Shown here piece after piece: positions 15,144 to 22,613 of a stretch of DNA of 36,751 nt. Origin of the DNA: a virus. The number at the start of each line of letters is the position of its first letter. Positions within the stretch are counted from its first letter, which is position 1. The stretch spans positions 1 to 36,751 of IMG/VR virus record IMGVR_UViG_3300025727_000028, one strand, 5' to 3'. Position numbers and translations under genes: made by a program. The notes below the pieces were generated by a model. It was not told the origin of the DNA, ran no database searches, and was given only the letters and a program-made list of their open reading frames with translations.

Positions 15144-15244
15144 TTGTTTCTAATATCCTCTAAAATTTCTATTATATTCTGTAGTCCTTCTTTTATCATG
15201 TTAAATAAAAATCCTACTACTACTAATATAGCAAGTTCTATCAT
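15140..15244 (-). CDS. Tiny membrane protein, 34 aa
   Basis: ATG 15244 to TGA 15142-15140: MIELAILVVVGFLFNMIKEG followed by a short amphipathic helix. One membrane-spanning segment. It overlaps both neighbours by ATGA, and CGGGGA upstream of the ATG may act as ribosome site. The double coupling makes a real gene likely despite its size. Confidence 0.65.
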   Translation of the reverse strand: MIELAILVVVGFLFNMIKEGLQNIIEILEDIRNK

Positions 15245-15687
15245 ATTAATCCCCGCCGTCTCATATCATCTTGAATCACATCGCAATACTCTTTACTCGT
15301 TTTGAGTGATGGAGCATCACCTGTTAGTTTTTCCATTTCACTACGATAATGTTTTATACCATCCAACTTTCTATCCTGTTTTATAAAATCTTCTATATCA
15401 AAATCTATAGTGAGTTTGTTGCTTGACCCTGCACCATTCTTGATTTTGTTTCGTATTCTCCATATTTTATTTGCCGCTTTCATTGTTTCAGCTAACGTTT
15501 CCCGTTCTGTATCAGCATCTGGCATTTTTTTACCTGTATGAAAATCTCTTACTACATTCATCATAACACTTGCAGATATTAAATGGTCGTCAAATAATTC
15601 ATTGTCAGTAACTTCATCTGATTCAGTTTCTTCTACTAATTCAATTAGCAACTGTAACTTATCTAAAGTTTTAGTGTATTTAGTCAT
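15241..15687 (-). CDS. Hypothetical helical protein, 148 aa
   Basis: A soluble, strongly helical, charged protein (TLDKLQLLIELVEETESDEV..., AANKIWRIRNKIKNGAG). No catalytic motif seen. It leads into the tiny membrane protein by a 4-base overlap. Confidence 0.55.
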   Translation of the reverse strand: MTKYTKTLDKLQLLIELVEETESDEVTDNELFDDHLISASVMMNVVRDFHTGKKMPDADTERETLAETMKAANKIWRIRNKIKNGAGSSNKLTIDFDIEDFIKQDRKLDGIKHYRSEMEKLTGDAPSLKTSKEYCDVIQDDMRRRGLI

Positions 15688-15693
15688 ATTGTG

Positions 15694-15978
15694 TTAGGCT
15701 ACCACCATGGGGAATAAAGTTACTTCTTTGCCGTTAGCAAGTTTCTTTGTTATATCTTTATTTTCAAACCAATGCATTACTAAATCTTTTAAGAGTTCTA
15801 AGTCAATTACTTTTGTAGGTTGAACTACAGTTGGTTCACTATTACCTATATCACAGTAAAGAAAATCTACAACATAGTATTCATCTGGACAATGTTTATT
15901 TAACTTATGTCGCATTTCTTTTATGCTATCTGGAATTGATAGTTCCAATGGTTCTAATTCGGGGCTAATTACTTTCAT
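15694..15978 (-). CDS. Hypothetical protein, 94 aa
   Basis: A mixed alpha/beta small protein (MKVISPELEPLELSIPDSI, YYVVDFLYCDIGNSEPTVVQ). Its start overlaps the preceding 56-residue frame by 14 bases. Function not recognised. Confidence 0.5.
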   Translation of the reverse strand: MKVISPELEPLELSIPDSIKEMRHKLNKHCPDEYYVVDFLYCDIGNSEPTVVQPTKVIDLELLKDLVMHWFENKDITKKLANGKEVTLFPMVVA

Positions 15979-16135
15979 CTATAATCACCGTATTTTCGCT
16001 AATATCAGTTTCAAATAGTATAGTATCATCGGGAATATCATTTTGAATATGCATCCAAACTTCATTCCCATTAATTAATAGTGGAAATTCAGCTGAATAT
16101 GTTTTTATAAATTTAATTAATTTGGCTTCAGACAT
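15965..16135 (-). CDS. Small acidic protein, 56 aa, possibly a broken longer gene
   Basis: ATG 16135 to TAG 15967-15965, product MSEAKLIKFIKTYSAEFPLL and an acidic tail. Two bases upstream ends an 18-codon frame (MKNYNKLVNLFPMVGMKI, ATG 16194) with an AGGATAAATAAA-ATG leader like other genes here. The downstream frame also stays open upstream (VSKFIPNGGYEDLS) past its own ATG. This suggests either coupled mini-genes or one gene split by a frameshift near 16180. Confidence 0.45.
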   Translation of the reverse strand: MSEAKLIKFIKTYSAEFPLLINGNEVWMHIQNDIPDDTILFETDISENTVIIDESN

Positions 16136-16210
16136 ACTTAAATCTTCATACCCACCATTGGGAATAAATTTACTAACTTATTATAATTTTTCATTTTATT
16201 TATCCTATAT

Positions 16211-16465
16211 TTATTCTGTATTATAGATATGTCCAGAAAAGCGTTCATCTTTTTCTTGCGTTAAGTTTCTTAATGTGAATCCAGTATCATCAAATACGTC
16301 ACCTAACATTTCTGTCTCGTCGAATTCGATAATGTCGCCAGGCAACCAATTTAACTTATCTGTAAGATCGTCTGGTAAAACTATGTATAGTTCACCGTCA
16401 GTATCTTTTTGTACTTTTGTGCTCCATGTTGTTGATGGTTCACCTCGTTTTGGACTGTTATTCAT
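16211..16465 (-). CDS. AbrB/SpoVT-like domain protein
   Basis: An 84-residue protein. STKVQKDTDGELYIVLPDDL, then LNWLPGDIIEFDE and a final FTLRNL, fits the swapped-hairpin AbrB/SpoVT fold (beta strand, LPxxL helix, W-x-x-GD-x-(I/L) strand). Similar small proteins in T4-like phages are usually listed as AbrB-like regulators. DNA binding is plausible but not shown. It overlaps the preceding gene by ATGA. Confidence 0.62.
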   Translation of the reverse strand: MNNSPKRGEPSTTWSTKVQKDTDGELYIVLPDDLTDKLNWLPGDIIEFDETEMLGDVFDDTGFTLRNLTQEKDERFSGHIYNTE

Positions 16466-16644
16466 TTTGTAACTCCGTTTTGTTTATAAAAATCATCTAA
16501 TTCATCTGCACCTAACATCTCAAATTCTATCACATCAAATGGGTGTCCCTCTAATGGTCTGTATAAGTGAGTTATTCCATCTTCATCCATCCCCAAGAAT
16601 AACCAGCCTTGTCCATTCCACCATACATAATCATTGTTTTTCAT
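16462..16644 (-). CDS. Hypothetical 60 aa protein
   Basis: A tryptophan- and acid-rich protein (YVWWNGQGWLFLGMDEDGIT). It lies between an 85-residue gene (1-base spacing) and the AbrB-like gene (ATGA overlap). No family recognised. Confidence 0.5.
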   Translation of the reverse strand: MKNNDYVWWNGQGWLFLGMDEDGITHLYRPLEGHPFDVIEFEMLGADELDDFYKQNGVTK

Positions 16645-16645
16645 T

Positions 16646-16903
16646 TTATTGATGCCATTGAACTGTAGCTTGGTTTAAATGTTTGCGCATTTGTTCTTCT
16701 ACGATATCCCAATCAAAACTACGTCTCCATTTAGAAATATTAGTATGTTCGATATAATCTTTGATAACATCTCCCAATTTTGCACTATGTAATTTTAATT
16801 TCATTGTGCTCATTTTTGATTTTTCATACTGACTATACATTTCTACTGGGACATCGTCTATTTTGTCTGTGCCGTACTTTTCGGTTAATTGTTCGTATTT
16901 CAT
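16646..16903 (-). CDS. Hypothetical 85 aa protein
   Basis: A helical, charged protein with a SKWRRSFDWDIVEEQMRKHL segment. The leader AAGGAGAAATAAA-ATG is the one used by the methyltransferase array upstream, so it was probably set next to the array by the same recombination unit. Function unknown. Confidence 0.55.
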   Translation of the reverse strand: MKYEQLTEKYGTDKIDDVPVEMYSQYEKSKMSTMKLKLHSAKLGDVIKDYIEHTNISKWRRSFDWDIVEEQMRKHLNQATVQWHQ

Positions 16904-16914
16904 TTTATTTCTCC

Positions 16915-17595
16915 TTAAAATAATCTTTCTTGTGTAGTATGTTTTTCGATTCTTTCTTCTGCAATGTTGAAATATGTTTCATCAATCTCAATACCTATAA
17001 AATCTCTATTAGTTTGTTTACAAGCAACTCCTGTTGAACCTGAACCCATAAAAGGGTCTAAAATAATTTGTGTTTCATCTGTATTATTTTTTACAAATAT
17101 TTCAAGCATATCCACATTTTTTTCAGTAGGGTGTAATAATTTACTACTTGAAATTTTAGGAAATTCCATAACATCGGACAATCTTTTTTCTCTAAACAAA
17201 CTTCTTCCTTTATGTGCATAAATTATAAATTCGTGTTTCGGTGCGTATGATGCCTTTAAATCTCCAGAGCCATGATTATTTTTAACCCAGACAATAATAT
17301 TTTTTATTTTGAAATATTTTTCAATAGATTGTTTAAATTTATCAACATTATGCCAACTACAAAAAATATATAAAGATGAATTATTATTAAGAATTTTATC
17401 TGATTTTATTAAAAAATCTTCAAGCCAAATTAAATTTGAATCATTTTTTATTTTATCAAATTTTTCTTTCACAACTCTTCTATTACTTTGAAAAGACATT
17501 CCATAAGGTGGGTCTGTAATTATAGCATCGACCTTAATCCCATCTTCAATCATTCTATCCATTGCTATTAAGCAATCTTCATTATAGAGTTTCGT
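16915..17595 (-). CDS. DNA methyltransferase with apparent ACG start
   Basis: A beta-class DNA methyltransferase: catalytic TDPPYG near residues 27-32, variable middle, then LDPFMGSGSTGVA (SAM site) and IGIEIDETYF. DPPY points to N6-adenine. It ends TTQERLF like its neighbours. Three sister genes begin ATG-AAA-CT(C) (MKLYN/K) after AAGGAGAAATAAA. Here the same ribosome site and spacing lead to ACG-AAA-CTC (17595-17593), giving KLYNEDCLIAMDRM in frame. The first in-frame ATG (17562) lacks an SD and drops conserved residues. Either ACG is the start, or a point change has weakened the gene. Confidence 0.78.
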   Translation of the reverse strand, partial: TKLYNEDCLIAMDRMIEDGIKVDAIITDPPYGMSFQSNRRVVKEKFDKIKNDSNLIWLEDFLIKSDKILNNNSSLYIFCSWHNVDKFKQSIEKYFKIKNIIVWVKNNHGSGDLKASYAPKHEFIIYAHKGRSLFREKRLSDVMEFPKISSSKLLHPTEKNVDMLEIFVKNNTDETQIILDPFMGSGSTGVACKQTNRDFIGIEIDETYFNIAEERIEKHTTQERLF

Positions 17596-17606
17596 TTTAT
17601 TTCTCC

Positions 17607-18371
17607 TTAAAATAATCTTTGTTGTGTTTCTTTTATTCTTTTCTCTGCTATATCACAATACTCACTACTCATCTCACTACCTATCCAATTTCTATTATTT
17701 AAAATAGCCATCTTTGCTGTTGTTCCACTTCCCATAAAAGGGTCGTAAACAATATCATTTTCATTACTCCAACTTATTATGTGGTCATTCGCTAATTGTT
17801 CTGGGAATTGAGCAACGTGATTAGCTGTATTATAACCGCCAGTGTTATACTTCCAAACATTACCTTTCTGTTTTTTATCTTTGGTTTTTAAAGATGTTTG
17901 TGTTTCTCTTAATCCTATACCAATTTCATTAGTTTTCCTGCTTCTTTTTATTGTTTTGCCAGCGTGAATACAATCAATCATTAAAGGATTAAAAGACTTT
18001 GGTTTTTCTTTACTGAAAACGAACATATATTCAAACTCTTGCTCATATCTTTTATGTGTTAGTGGTATAAAATTTGCTTTTTGGTAAATCATAGTGTCAT
18101 TCAGCCTAAATCCACATTCTTTTAAAAATAATGCTTGTTTAAAAGATGTTCCTGTCTCACTTCCTTTTATTGTTGCATCTCCAACAATCCAAACTACTAC
18201 ACCGCCTTCTTTAGTTACTCTATACAATTCTTTAGCTATGCTTTCAAAATCAAAACTATAACCATTGTACGTCCTTAAATTGTCATAAGGTGGAGATGTT
18301 ACTGTTAAGTCAATAAAGTTATCTTCCATTCTTGCCATTGTATCAAGGCAGTCTTCATTATAGAGTTTCAT
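17607..18371 (-). CDS. DNA methyltransferase, TSPPY type
   Basis: A 254-residue beta-class enzyme starting MKLYNEDCLDTMARM with catalytic TSPPYDNLRTY (25-35) and SAM motif YDPFMGSGTT (209-218). TSPPY suggests N4-cytosine, though N6-adenine is possible. The middle (about 100-190) is unlike the neighbouring enzymes and is the likely recognition region. A perfect AAGGAG ribosome site is fused to the preceding stop (TTTTAAGGAG). It ends KETQQRLF. Confidence 0.87.
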   Translation of the reverse strand: MKLYNEDCLDTMARMEDNFIDLTVTSPPYDNLRTYNGYSFDFESIAKELYRVTKEGGVVVWIVGDATIKGSETGTSFKQALFLKECGFRLNDTMIYQKANFIPLTHKRYEQEFEYMFVFSKEKPKSFNPLMIDCIHAGKTIKRSRKTNEIGIGLRETQTSLKTKDKKQKGNVWKYNTGGYNTANHVAQFPEQLANDHIISWSNENDIVYDPFMGSGTTAKMAILNNRNWIGSEMSSEYCDIAEKRIKETQQRLF

Positions 18372-18382
18372 TTTATTTCTCC

Positions 18383-19336
18383 TTAAAATAATCTTTGTTG
18401 TGTAGTATGTTTTTCAATTCGCTTTTTAGCTATCTCAAAATAATCTTTGTCTATTTCAATCCCTATAAAGTCTCTATTCAAGTTTTTACAAGCTACTCCT
18501 GTTGTTCCACTTCCCATTGTTAAATCAACTACTGAATCATTTTCATTGCTAAAAGTCTTCATCAAATCTTCAAGCAACAATACAGGCTTTTGCGTTGGAT
18601 GGTAACCGTCATAATCCTTTTTGTATTTTAAAATATTTGATTTGTATTTTTTACCTTCCCATAGGTTAAAGGTGCTTGCGAACCTTTTAAAACAATTAAA
18701 ATGTATTTCCTTTAACTCTTGGTATTCCCTATTAAAAAAACCAGTTACTTCTCTTAATTTTAAATAATGTTTTTCAGGTATCATTGATGGTTGCAATGAA
18801 CTACACCAATGGTAAGCGGCTCCACCGTGTCCTTTTGTATTTAATCCACAAACACCACACATTTCATCAAGTGTTAGTTTTGCTTTTTTACGTTCTATAT
18901 TTAAGTATTCTCTATAACTATCATCTTCACCATAAGTTCCGTGAGAGCCTTTGCTAAAAACTAAAACATCTTCATAATAATTTAAAGGTGCTTTTTTAGC
19001 TGTTAAAGCATTTGCAAAATGGTCTTTCTCCCATATCATACTATAATTAAATGGTAAGTTTGGCAGTGCTTTATTTATTAATTCATTTGTAAATGGTTGC
19101 TGTGCTGTTAATATCATTTTGCCGTTTTTTCTTAAAATACGATTTGCGATTTCCATTATTTTATTAATATCAATAACACTATCCCATTCAGTTTTCCCTT
19201 TCATTCCATGATTTATGCTTTCACTATTTCCTAACCCTTTAACAGTTCCATAAGGTAAATCAGTCAATATTAAATCAACACTTCCATCTTTTATATGCTT
19301 GTGTTGTTCTAAACAGTCACCTTTATAGAGTTTCAT
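18383..19336 (-). CDS. DNA N6-adenine methyltransferase, DLPY type
   Basis: A 317-residue enzyme with catalytic TDLPYGT (25-31) and SAM motif VDLTMGSGTTGVA near the C-terminus, so motif IV precedes motif I (beta order). It shares long near-identical blocks with the 19459-20391 enzyme at both ends (GDCLEQHKHIKDGSVDL, YHPTQKPVLLLEDL). The middle is different and contains MCGVCGLNTKG, probably the target recognition segment. DLPY is one of the (D/N/S)-P-P-Y variants with the first Pro replaced by Leu. Confidence 0.87.
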   Translation of the reverse strand: MKLYKGDCLEQHKHIKDGSVDLILTDLPYGTVKGLGNSESINHGMKGKTEWDSVIDINKIMEIANRILRKNGKMILTAQQPFTNELINKALPNLPFNYSMIWEKDHFANALTAKKAPLNYYEDVLVFSKGSHGTYGEDDSYREYLNIERKKAKLTLDEMCGVCGLNTKGHGGAAYHWCSSLQPSMIPEKHYLKLREVTGFFNREYQELKEIHFNCFKRFASTFNLWEGKKYKSNILKYKKDYDGYHPTQKPVLLLEDLMKTFSNENDSVVDLTMGSGTTGVACKNLNRDFIGIEIDKDYFEIAKKRIEKHTTQQRLF

Positions 19337-19351
19337 TTTATTTCTCCTTTG

Positions 19352-19447
19352 TTAAATTGTTCCGTAAACAATACTAACAACAATTATTACCGTGATTGCT
19401 ATTAATCCAAAAACAAATACTATATTATCATCAAGTTCAATCTTCAT
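19352..19447 (-). CDS. Tiny membrane protein, 31 aa
   Basis: ATG 19447 with TTAAGGAAAAATAAA upstream, to TAA 19354-19352. The product is one hydrophobic helix after MKIELDD (NIVFVFGLIAITVIIVVSIV). It sits between two paralogous methyltransferases and uses the same leader, so it is likely translated. Function unknown. Confidence 0.55.
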   Translation of the reverse strand: MKIELDDNIVFVFGLIAITVIIVVSIVYGTI

Positions 19448-19458
19448 TTTATTTTTCC

Positions 19459-20391
19459 TTAAAATAATCTTTCTTGTTTAGTATGTTTTTCAATTCTTTC
19501 TTCTGCAATTTTAAAATAGTTTTCATCTAATTCAATACCTATAAAATCACGATTTGTATTCATACAAGCAACTCCTGTACTTCCACTACCCATTGTTAAA
19601 TCAACTACTAAATCGTTTTCATTACTAAATGTCTTAATCAAATCTTCAAGCAACAATACAGGCTTTTGCGTTGGATGGTAACCGTCATAATCCTTTTTGT
19701 ATTTTAGTATATTGCTTTTGTATTTGTTGCCTTCCCATAAGTTAAATGTACTTGTATGTCTTTCATTTATCTTTTCAAGCTCACTGTAATTTAAAAATCC
19801 ATCCATATTATTAATTCGGTATTCTGTAATTAAAGCTAAGTATGTTTCTTTTTTGCAAAGTTCAAATTGTGAGCTTTTTATTCTAAAAACGTGGTCAGCT
19901 CTTTGTCCTATTGCCTCAATTACATTTTTCTTTTTAAGTCCAATAAAAGAAAGCACGTTACCAAAATACGTTCTAAGTGGGTGCAAGTTTTCAACATCAT
20001 ACTTTTTGCTAAAAACTAAAACATCTTCAATATAACTTACAGGTGCTTTATTTGACACTAAACAATTTGCAAAGTGCATTTTATCCCAGTACATATTATA
20101 GCTATGAGGTAAGTTAGGAATAGCTTTTGATATTAATTCAGTTGTAAAAGGTTGGTTAGCTGTTAAAATCATCTTGCCATTTTTTCTTAATATCCTATTG
20201 GCTATCTGCATGACTTGATCGGTATCAATAGTAATATCCCACTCAGAAACATTATATTTTTTTTCTTTTGCTACCCTGCTATTACCCAACCCTTTAACCG
20301 TTCCATAAGGCAAGTCCGTAAGCACCAAATCTACACTTCCATCTTTTATATGCTTGTGTTGTTCTAAACAGTCACCTTTATAGAGTTTCAT
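19459..20391 (-). CDS. DNA N6-adenine methyltransferase, DLPY type (paralogue)
   Basis: A 310-residue sister of the 18383-19336 enzyme, with TDLPYGT and VDLTMGSGSTGVA. Start and end are nearly the same; the central segment (about 140-225) differs. It therefore probably methylates another sequence. The start is ATG 20391 after AAGGAAAAATAAA; the 11 residues upstream in frame are leader sequence. It ends KQERLF. Confidence 0.87.
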   Translation of the reverse strand: MKLYKGDCLEQHKHIKDGSVDLVLTDLPYGTVKGLGNSRVAKEKKYNVSEWDITIDTDQVMQIANRILRKNGKMILTANQPFTTELISKAIPNLPHSYNMYWDKMHFANCLVSNKAPVSYIEDVLVFSKKYDVENLHPLRTYFGNVLSFIGLKKKNVIEAIGQRADHVFRIKSSQFELCKKETYLALITEYRINNMDGFLNYSELEKINERHTSTFNLWEGNKYKSNILKYKKDYDGYHPTQKPVLLLEDLIKTFSNENDLVVDLTMGSGSTGVACMNTNRDFIGIELDENYFKIAEERIEKHTKQERLF

Positions 20392-20392
20392 T

Positions 20393-20578
20393 TTATTTTT
20401 CCTTAAATGTTTTAAGTTTTCCATTTTGAGCTGAATACCATTTGTTCATATACCTAAATTCAAATCCTTTATCTCTCATACAAATAGCAATTTCTTCACC
20501 ATGTTTAGTTTTTAAAACAACTCCGTTATAAATCTCTTGCAGGATTATTGTGCCTTTTTTGTCTGTTGTTACTTTCAT
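20393..20578 (-). CDS. Hypothetical 61 aa protein
   Basis: The start is ATG 20578 (MKVTTDKKGTIILQEIYNGV), with GGAG 8 bases upstream. The frame continues 13 residues further upstream without a ribosome site. Beta-rich, ending RYMNKWYSAQNGKLKTFKEK. It overlaps the 42-residue gene by ATGA and runs into the leader of the first methyltransferase. Unknown function. Confidence 0.55.
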   Translation of the reverse strand: MKVTTDKKGTIILQEIYNGVVLKTKHGEEIAICMRDKGFEFRYMNKWYSAQNGKLKTFKEK

Positions 20579-20703
20579 TTTATTTCTCCAAACTTTTCTT
20601 CTAACCACATTGTACATTCTGGACAGTAGTATGAATCGTGTTTTTCATTATACCACGACACTTTGTGCTCTTTACATAAATTTATATTGTGTTTATGTTT
20701 CAT
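20575..20703 (-). CDS. Small Cys/His protein, 42 aa
   Basis: ATG 20703 directly after the stop of the upstream gene (TAAATG), to TGA overlapping the next ATG. LCKEHKVSWYNEKHDSYYCPEC carries C-x2-H and C-x2-C pairs about 18 residues apart, a likely zinc ribbon. Function unknown; the spacing and motif support a real gene. Confidence 0.65.
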   Translation of the reverse strand: MKHKHNINLCKEHKVSWYNEKHDSYYCPECTMWLEEKFGEIK

Positions 20704-21228
20704 TTACATAAACCTCTGCTGTGTTTCTCTTTTTCTATTATACTCTTTATACATTCCATTACAATCTTCTAAGTTGTTTTTTGTTGGTGGACAATTACGA
20801 ATTGAATCAGTATATTCTTGAGTTGTGTATTTTCTCGGGTATAATTGATGACGGATATGATGCCTCATATTATCCACGAACTCTTTTTGCCTATTCTTTC
20901 TCTCGGAATCTGTAACTGATGTTTCTTTGATTAGTTTCCATAACTTATTTAATTTTCTTCCTATTGGATGCCTCTCTAAATCTGGCATATCACCGTCCAT
21001 TAGATAAATCAATTCATTCTTTACATCAAGCTTAGTTTCAAGACTTTCTAATTTACTTAGTTCTATTAAACCAGATCGTGTACGTCTATCGTTAGTTTTC
21101 TGTCGCGTCAGGCGAACCATATTTGTATCATCAATATTAGTGTAGTGAGCATAGTTATCAAAAAAATTACTCTTTTCTAATTCTTCTAACGCGTCGTGGA
21201 CAAATGGTTGCATATAAACATCACTCAT
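20704..21228 (-). CDS. Hypothetical protein with CNxxYKxY motif, 174 aa
   Basis: A helical, charged protein, rich in Arg/Lys in the middle (RKNRQKEFVDNMRHHIRHQL). Near the end KNNLEDCNGMYKEYNRKRE matches the C-terminal CNxLWKxY motif of other proteins in the window. It also ends in QQRFM, close to the QQRLF tails of the methyltransferases downstream. Overlaps the upstream gene by 8 bases. Role unknown. Confidence 0.6.
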   Translation of the reverse strand: MSDVYMQPFVHDALEELEKSNFFDNYAHYTNIDDTNMVRLTRQKTNDRRTRSGLIELSKLESLETKLDVKNELIYLMDGDMPDLERHPIGRKLNKLWKLIKETSVTDSERKNRQKEFVDNMRHHIRHQLYPRKYTTQEYTDSIRNCPPTKNNLEDCNGMYKEYNRKRETQQRFM

Positions 21229-21643
21229 ATTTTTTACGATTTTCTATCCATTGTTCTAAATTCATAACCGGTTCGTCAGTATTCCATAAAGATTCTGATA
21301 TCAATTCTTTTACTGGTCTATTTTCGTTACCAAATCTTGCGGACATTTCATCATTTACATATAATGTAGTATCTAAACATTCTGCAATTTCCTTTAGAGT
21401 ATCACCATCAATAGTAATCGAAACGTCGCCATGCCACACTTTCCCATATTCTGGCATCACTACATTTGCATTAAACACAATTAAGTCTACTGGATGCTCT
21501 TGATGATAGTGTGATTTAGAACCTCCAATCATTCGACCATAGAAGAAGTTATGTGCTTCAAATATCTTTTGAATATCTTGAATAGTTGTAGGTGGTTTCC
21601 AATCACTTGGATAAAGTCCTGGGTCTTTTTTGATGTTAGTCAT
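21221..21643 (-). CDS. Conserved phage hypothetical protein, 140 aa
   Basis: Contains FFYGRMIGGSKSHYHQEHPVDLIVFNANVV and YGKVWHGDVSITID in sequence. I recall this block (IGGSKSxYxxxHPxDLVVFNAN) in other large-phage proteins without an assigned function. No metal or catalytic motif is certain. Its start overlaps the stop of the 54-residue gene. Confidence 0.62.
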   Translation of the reverse strand: MTNIKKDPGLYPSDWKPPTTIQDIQKIFEAHNFFYGRMIGGSKSHYHQEHPVDLIVFNANVVMPEYGKVWHGDVSITIDGDTLKEIAECLDTTLYVNDEMSARFGNENRPVKELISESLWNTDEPVMNLEQWIENRKKYE

Positions 21644-21800
21644 TACTTAGCACGTCACTATCAGGAACATTAAAAGTAACAAAACGATTTGAAATTCCAT
21701 CTTGTCTTGTCAGTGATACAGTATAACTATTTTTTACTAATGCTATAATCAAAGCATCCATAGTACTTTCATCTACTATTTGTATATTAATTGTTTTCAT
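21636..21800 (-). CDS. Small hypothetical protein, 54 aa
   Basis: ATG 21800 preceded by AGGGAG, to TAA 21638-21636. MKTINIQIVDESTMDALIIA, then a beta-rich tail. The first 24 bases around the start are a near copy of the 3' end of the gene upstream (see repeat 21780-21838). The stop overlaps the following ATG. Function unknown. Confidence 0.6.
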   Translation of the reverse strand: MKTINIQIVDESTMDALIIALVKNSYTVSLTRQDGISNRFVTFNVPDSDVLSND

Positions 21801-21838
21801 TTAAAACTCCCTTGTTGTATATTAACTGTTTTCATTTA
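21780..21838 (-). repeat. Short direct repeat at a gene junction
   Basis: Two 24-base copies, 21780-21803 and 21815-21838, differ at one base and are 35 bases apart. One contains the start of the 54-residue gene (MKTINIQ). The other spans the end of the 144-residue gene and can encode MKTVNIQ in another frame. It looks like a small tandem duplication that created or moved a gene start. Confidence 0.75.
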
Positions 21839-22256
21839 ATACTTCCTTGACTTCCATGAAGAAATCATTGTCATCGTTTTTAACTAACCACACATTCTCA
21901 AATAAATAGAGATAGTCCCCCCATGACTTATCAAAATAATCTAACATTGGTTCCAAGTTAGAAAATTCATTTATTTCTAAATCATCACCTCTGTCTCTAT
22001 GATATGCCATTGTAACATCTTTCAATTCAATTTCATTTCCTCTTATTGGGAATGTTTTAAAATTATTTTGTGTTTCAATGTCGTCTCGTAAGTATGATAA
22101 TGATCCGAGTTTAAGTAACTTATCTACTTTATTTTCATCAGTAAAACTATCTACTAATGTTTGTCCAACCCCTTCTGGATACCCGTCGAAATGACAATAT
22201 ACTGCCTTGAATGTTTCGTCTGGTTGTTTCTTTGCTATATATGACCGAGTGCTCAT
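21822..22256 (-). CDS. Conserved hypothetical protein (CHFDGYPEGVG family)
   Basis: A 144-residue protein: MSTRSYIAKKQPDETFKAVY, then CHFDGYPEGVGQTLVDSF and KLLKLGSLSYL. I know this start as a conserved block in many phage and bacterial proteins of unknown function. It is the first gene after promoter P5. It has an acidic C-terminal half. Confidence 0.68.
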   Translation of the reverse strand: MSTRSYIAKKQPDETFKAVYCHFDGYPEGVGQTLVDSFTDENKVDKLLKLGSLSYLRDDIETQNNFKTFPIRGNEIELKDVTMAYHRDRGDDLEINEFSNLEPMLDYFDKSWGDYLYLFENVWLVKNDDNDFFMEVKEVLNENS

Positions 22257-22280
22257 TTTTTATTCCTCATTTGTTGCCTT

Positions 22281-22309
22281 AATATACTACGAAAAATCGT
22301 AAAAGTCAA
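22281..22309 (-). promoter_or_regulatory. Sigma70-type promoter P5 with palindromic spacer
   Basis: TTGACT (22309-22304), 17 bases, TATATT (22286-22281). The spacer holds a perfect inverted repeat, TACGA-4-TCGTA (22288-22301), which could be an operator. It drives the CHFDGYPEGVG gene and genes beyond. Confidence 0.87.
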
Positions 22310-22322
22310 GCTTTATTTTTAA

Positions 22323-22583
22323 TTAAATTCTATTGTGATTATTACAACATTCAACATCACAATAATTATATAGTTGTATTTTACTTTTACCCTTTAAGTC
22401 CGACCTATCTATTTTAATATCAGACTTTCTATATATTGGCATTTCTTCAAATGATCCAAGAGGTGGAACTACGTGGTATACTAATGGATTAGTTGCCATC
22501 TTTCCACAATTATGACATTTTCGTTTTATTGGTGATTTTATTTTCTTCTTCAAGTGATTGGACCTCCAGTATAAATTTCCCAT
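22323..22583 (-). CDS. Zinc-binding hypothetical protein, 86 aa
   Basis: Two cysteine clusters, KCHNCGK near residue 23 and YCDVECCNNH near the end, separated by about 50 residues, suggest a zinc-bound fold. The N-terminus is basic (HLKKKIKSPIKRK). The start region overlaps, in another frame, the stranded deformylase C-terminus. Function unknown. Confidence 0.58.
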   Translation of the reverse strand: MGNLYWRSNHLKKKIKSPIKRKCHNCGKMATNPLVYHVVPPLGSFEEMPIYRKSDIKIDRSDLKGKSKIQLYNYCDVECCNNHNRI

Positions 22584-22612
22584 TTTCCACTATCTATAAG
22601 CGGTTTAGCTTT
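22550..22612 (-). pseudogene. Stranded C-terminus of the peptide deformylase
   Basis: Directly after the endonuclease stop there is an open frame without a start codon, KAKPLIDSGKWEIYTGGPIT and stop. It resembles the end of the deformylase upstream (KKVMNDLGNDKKWTILN): both have KK, a helix and KW-x-I. Its position and overlap with the next gene's start suggest it is the original 3' end of the deformylase gene, cut off when the endonuclease gene inserted. Confidence 0.55.
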
Positions 22613-22613
22613 T

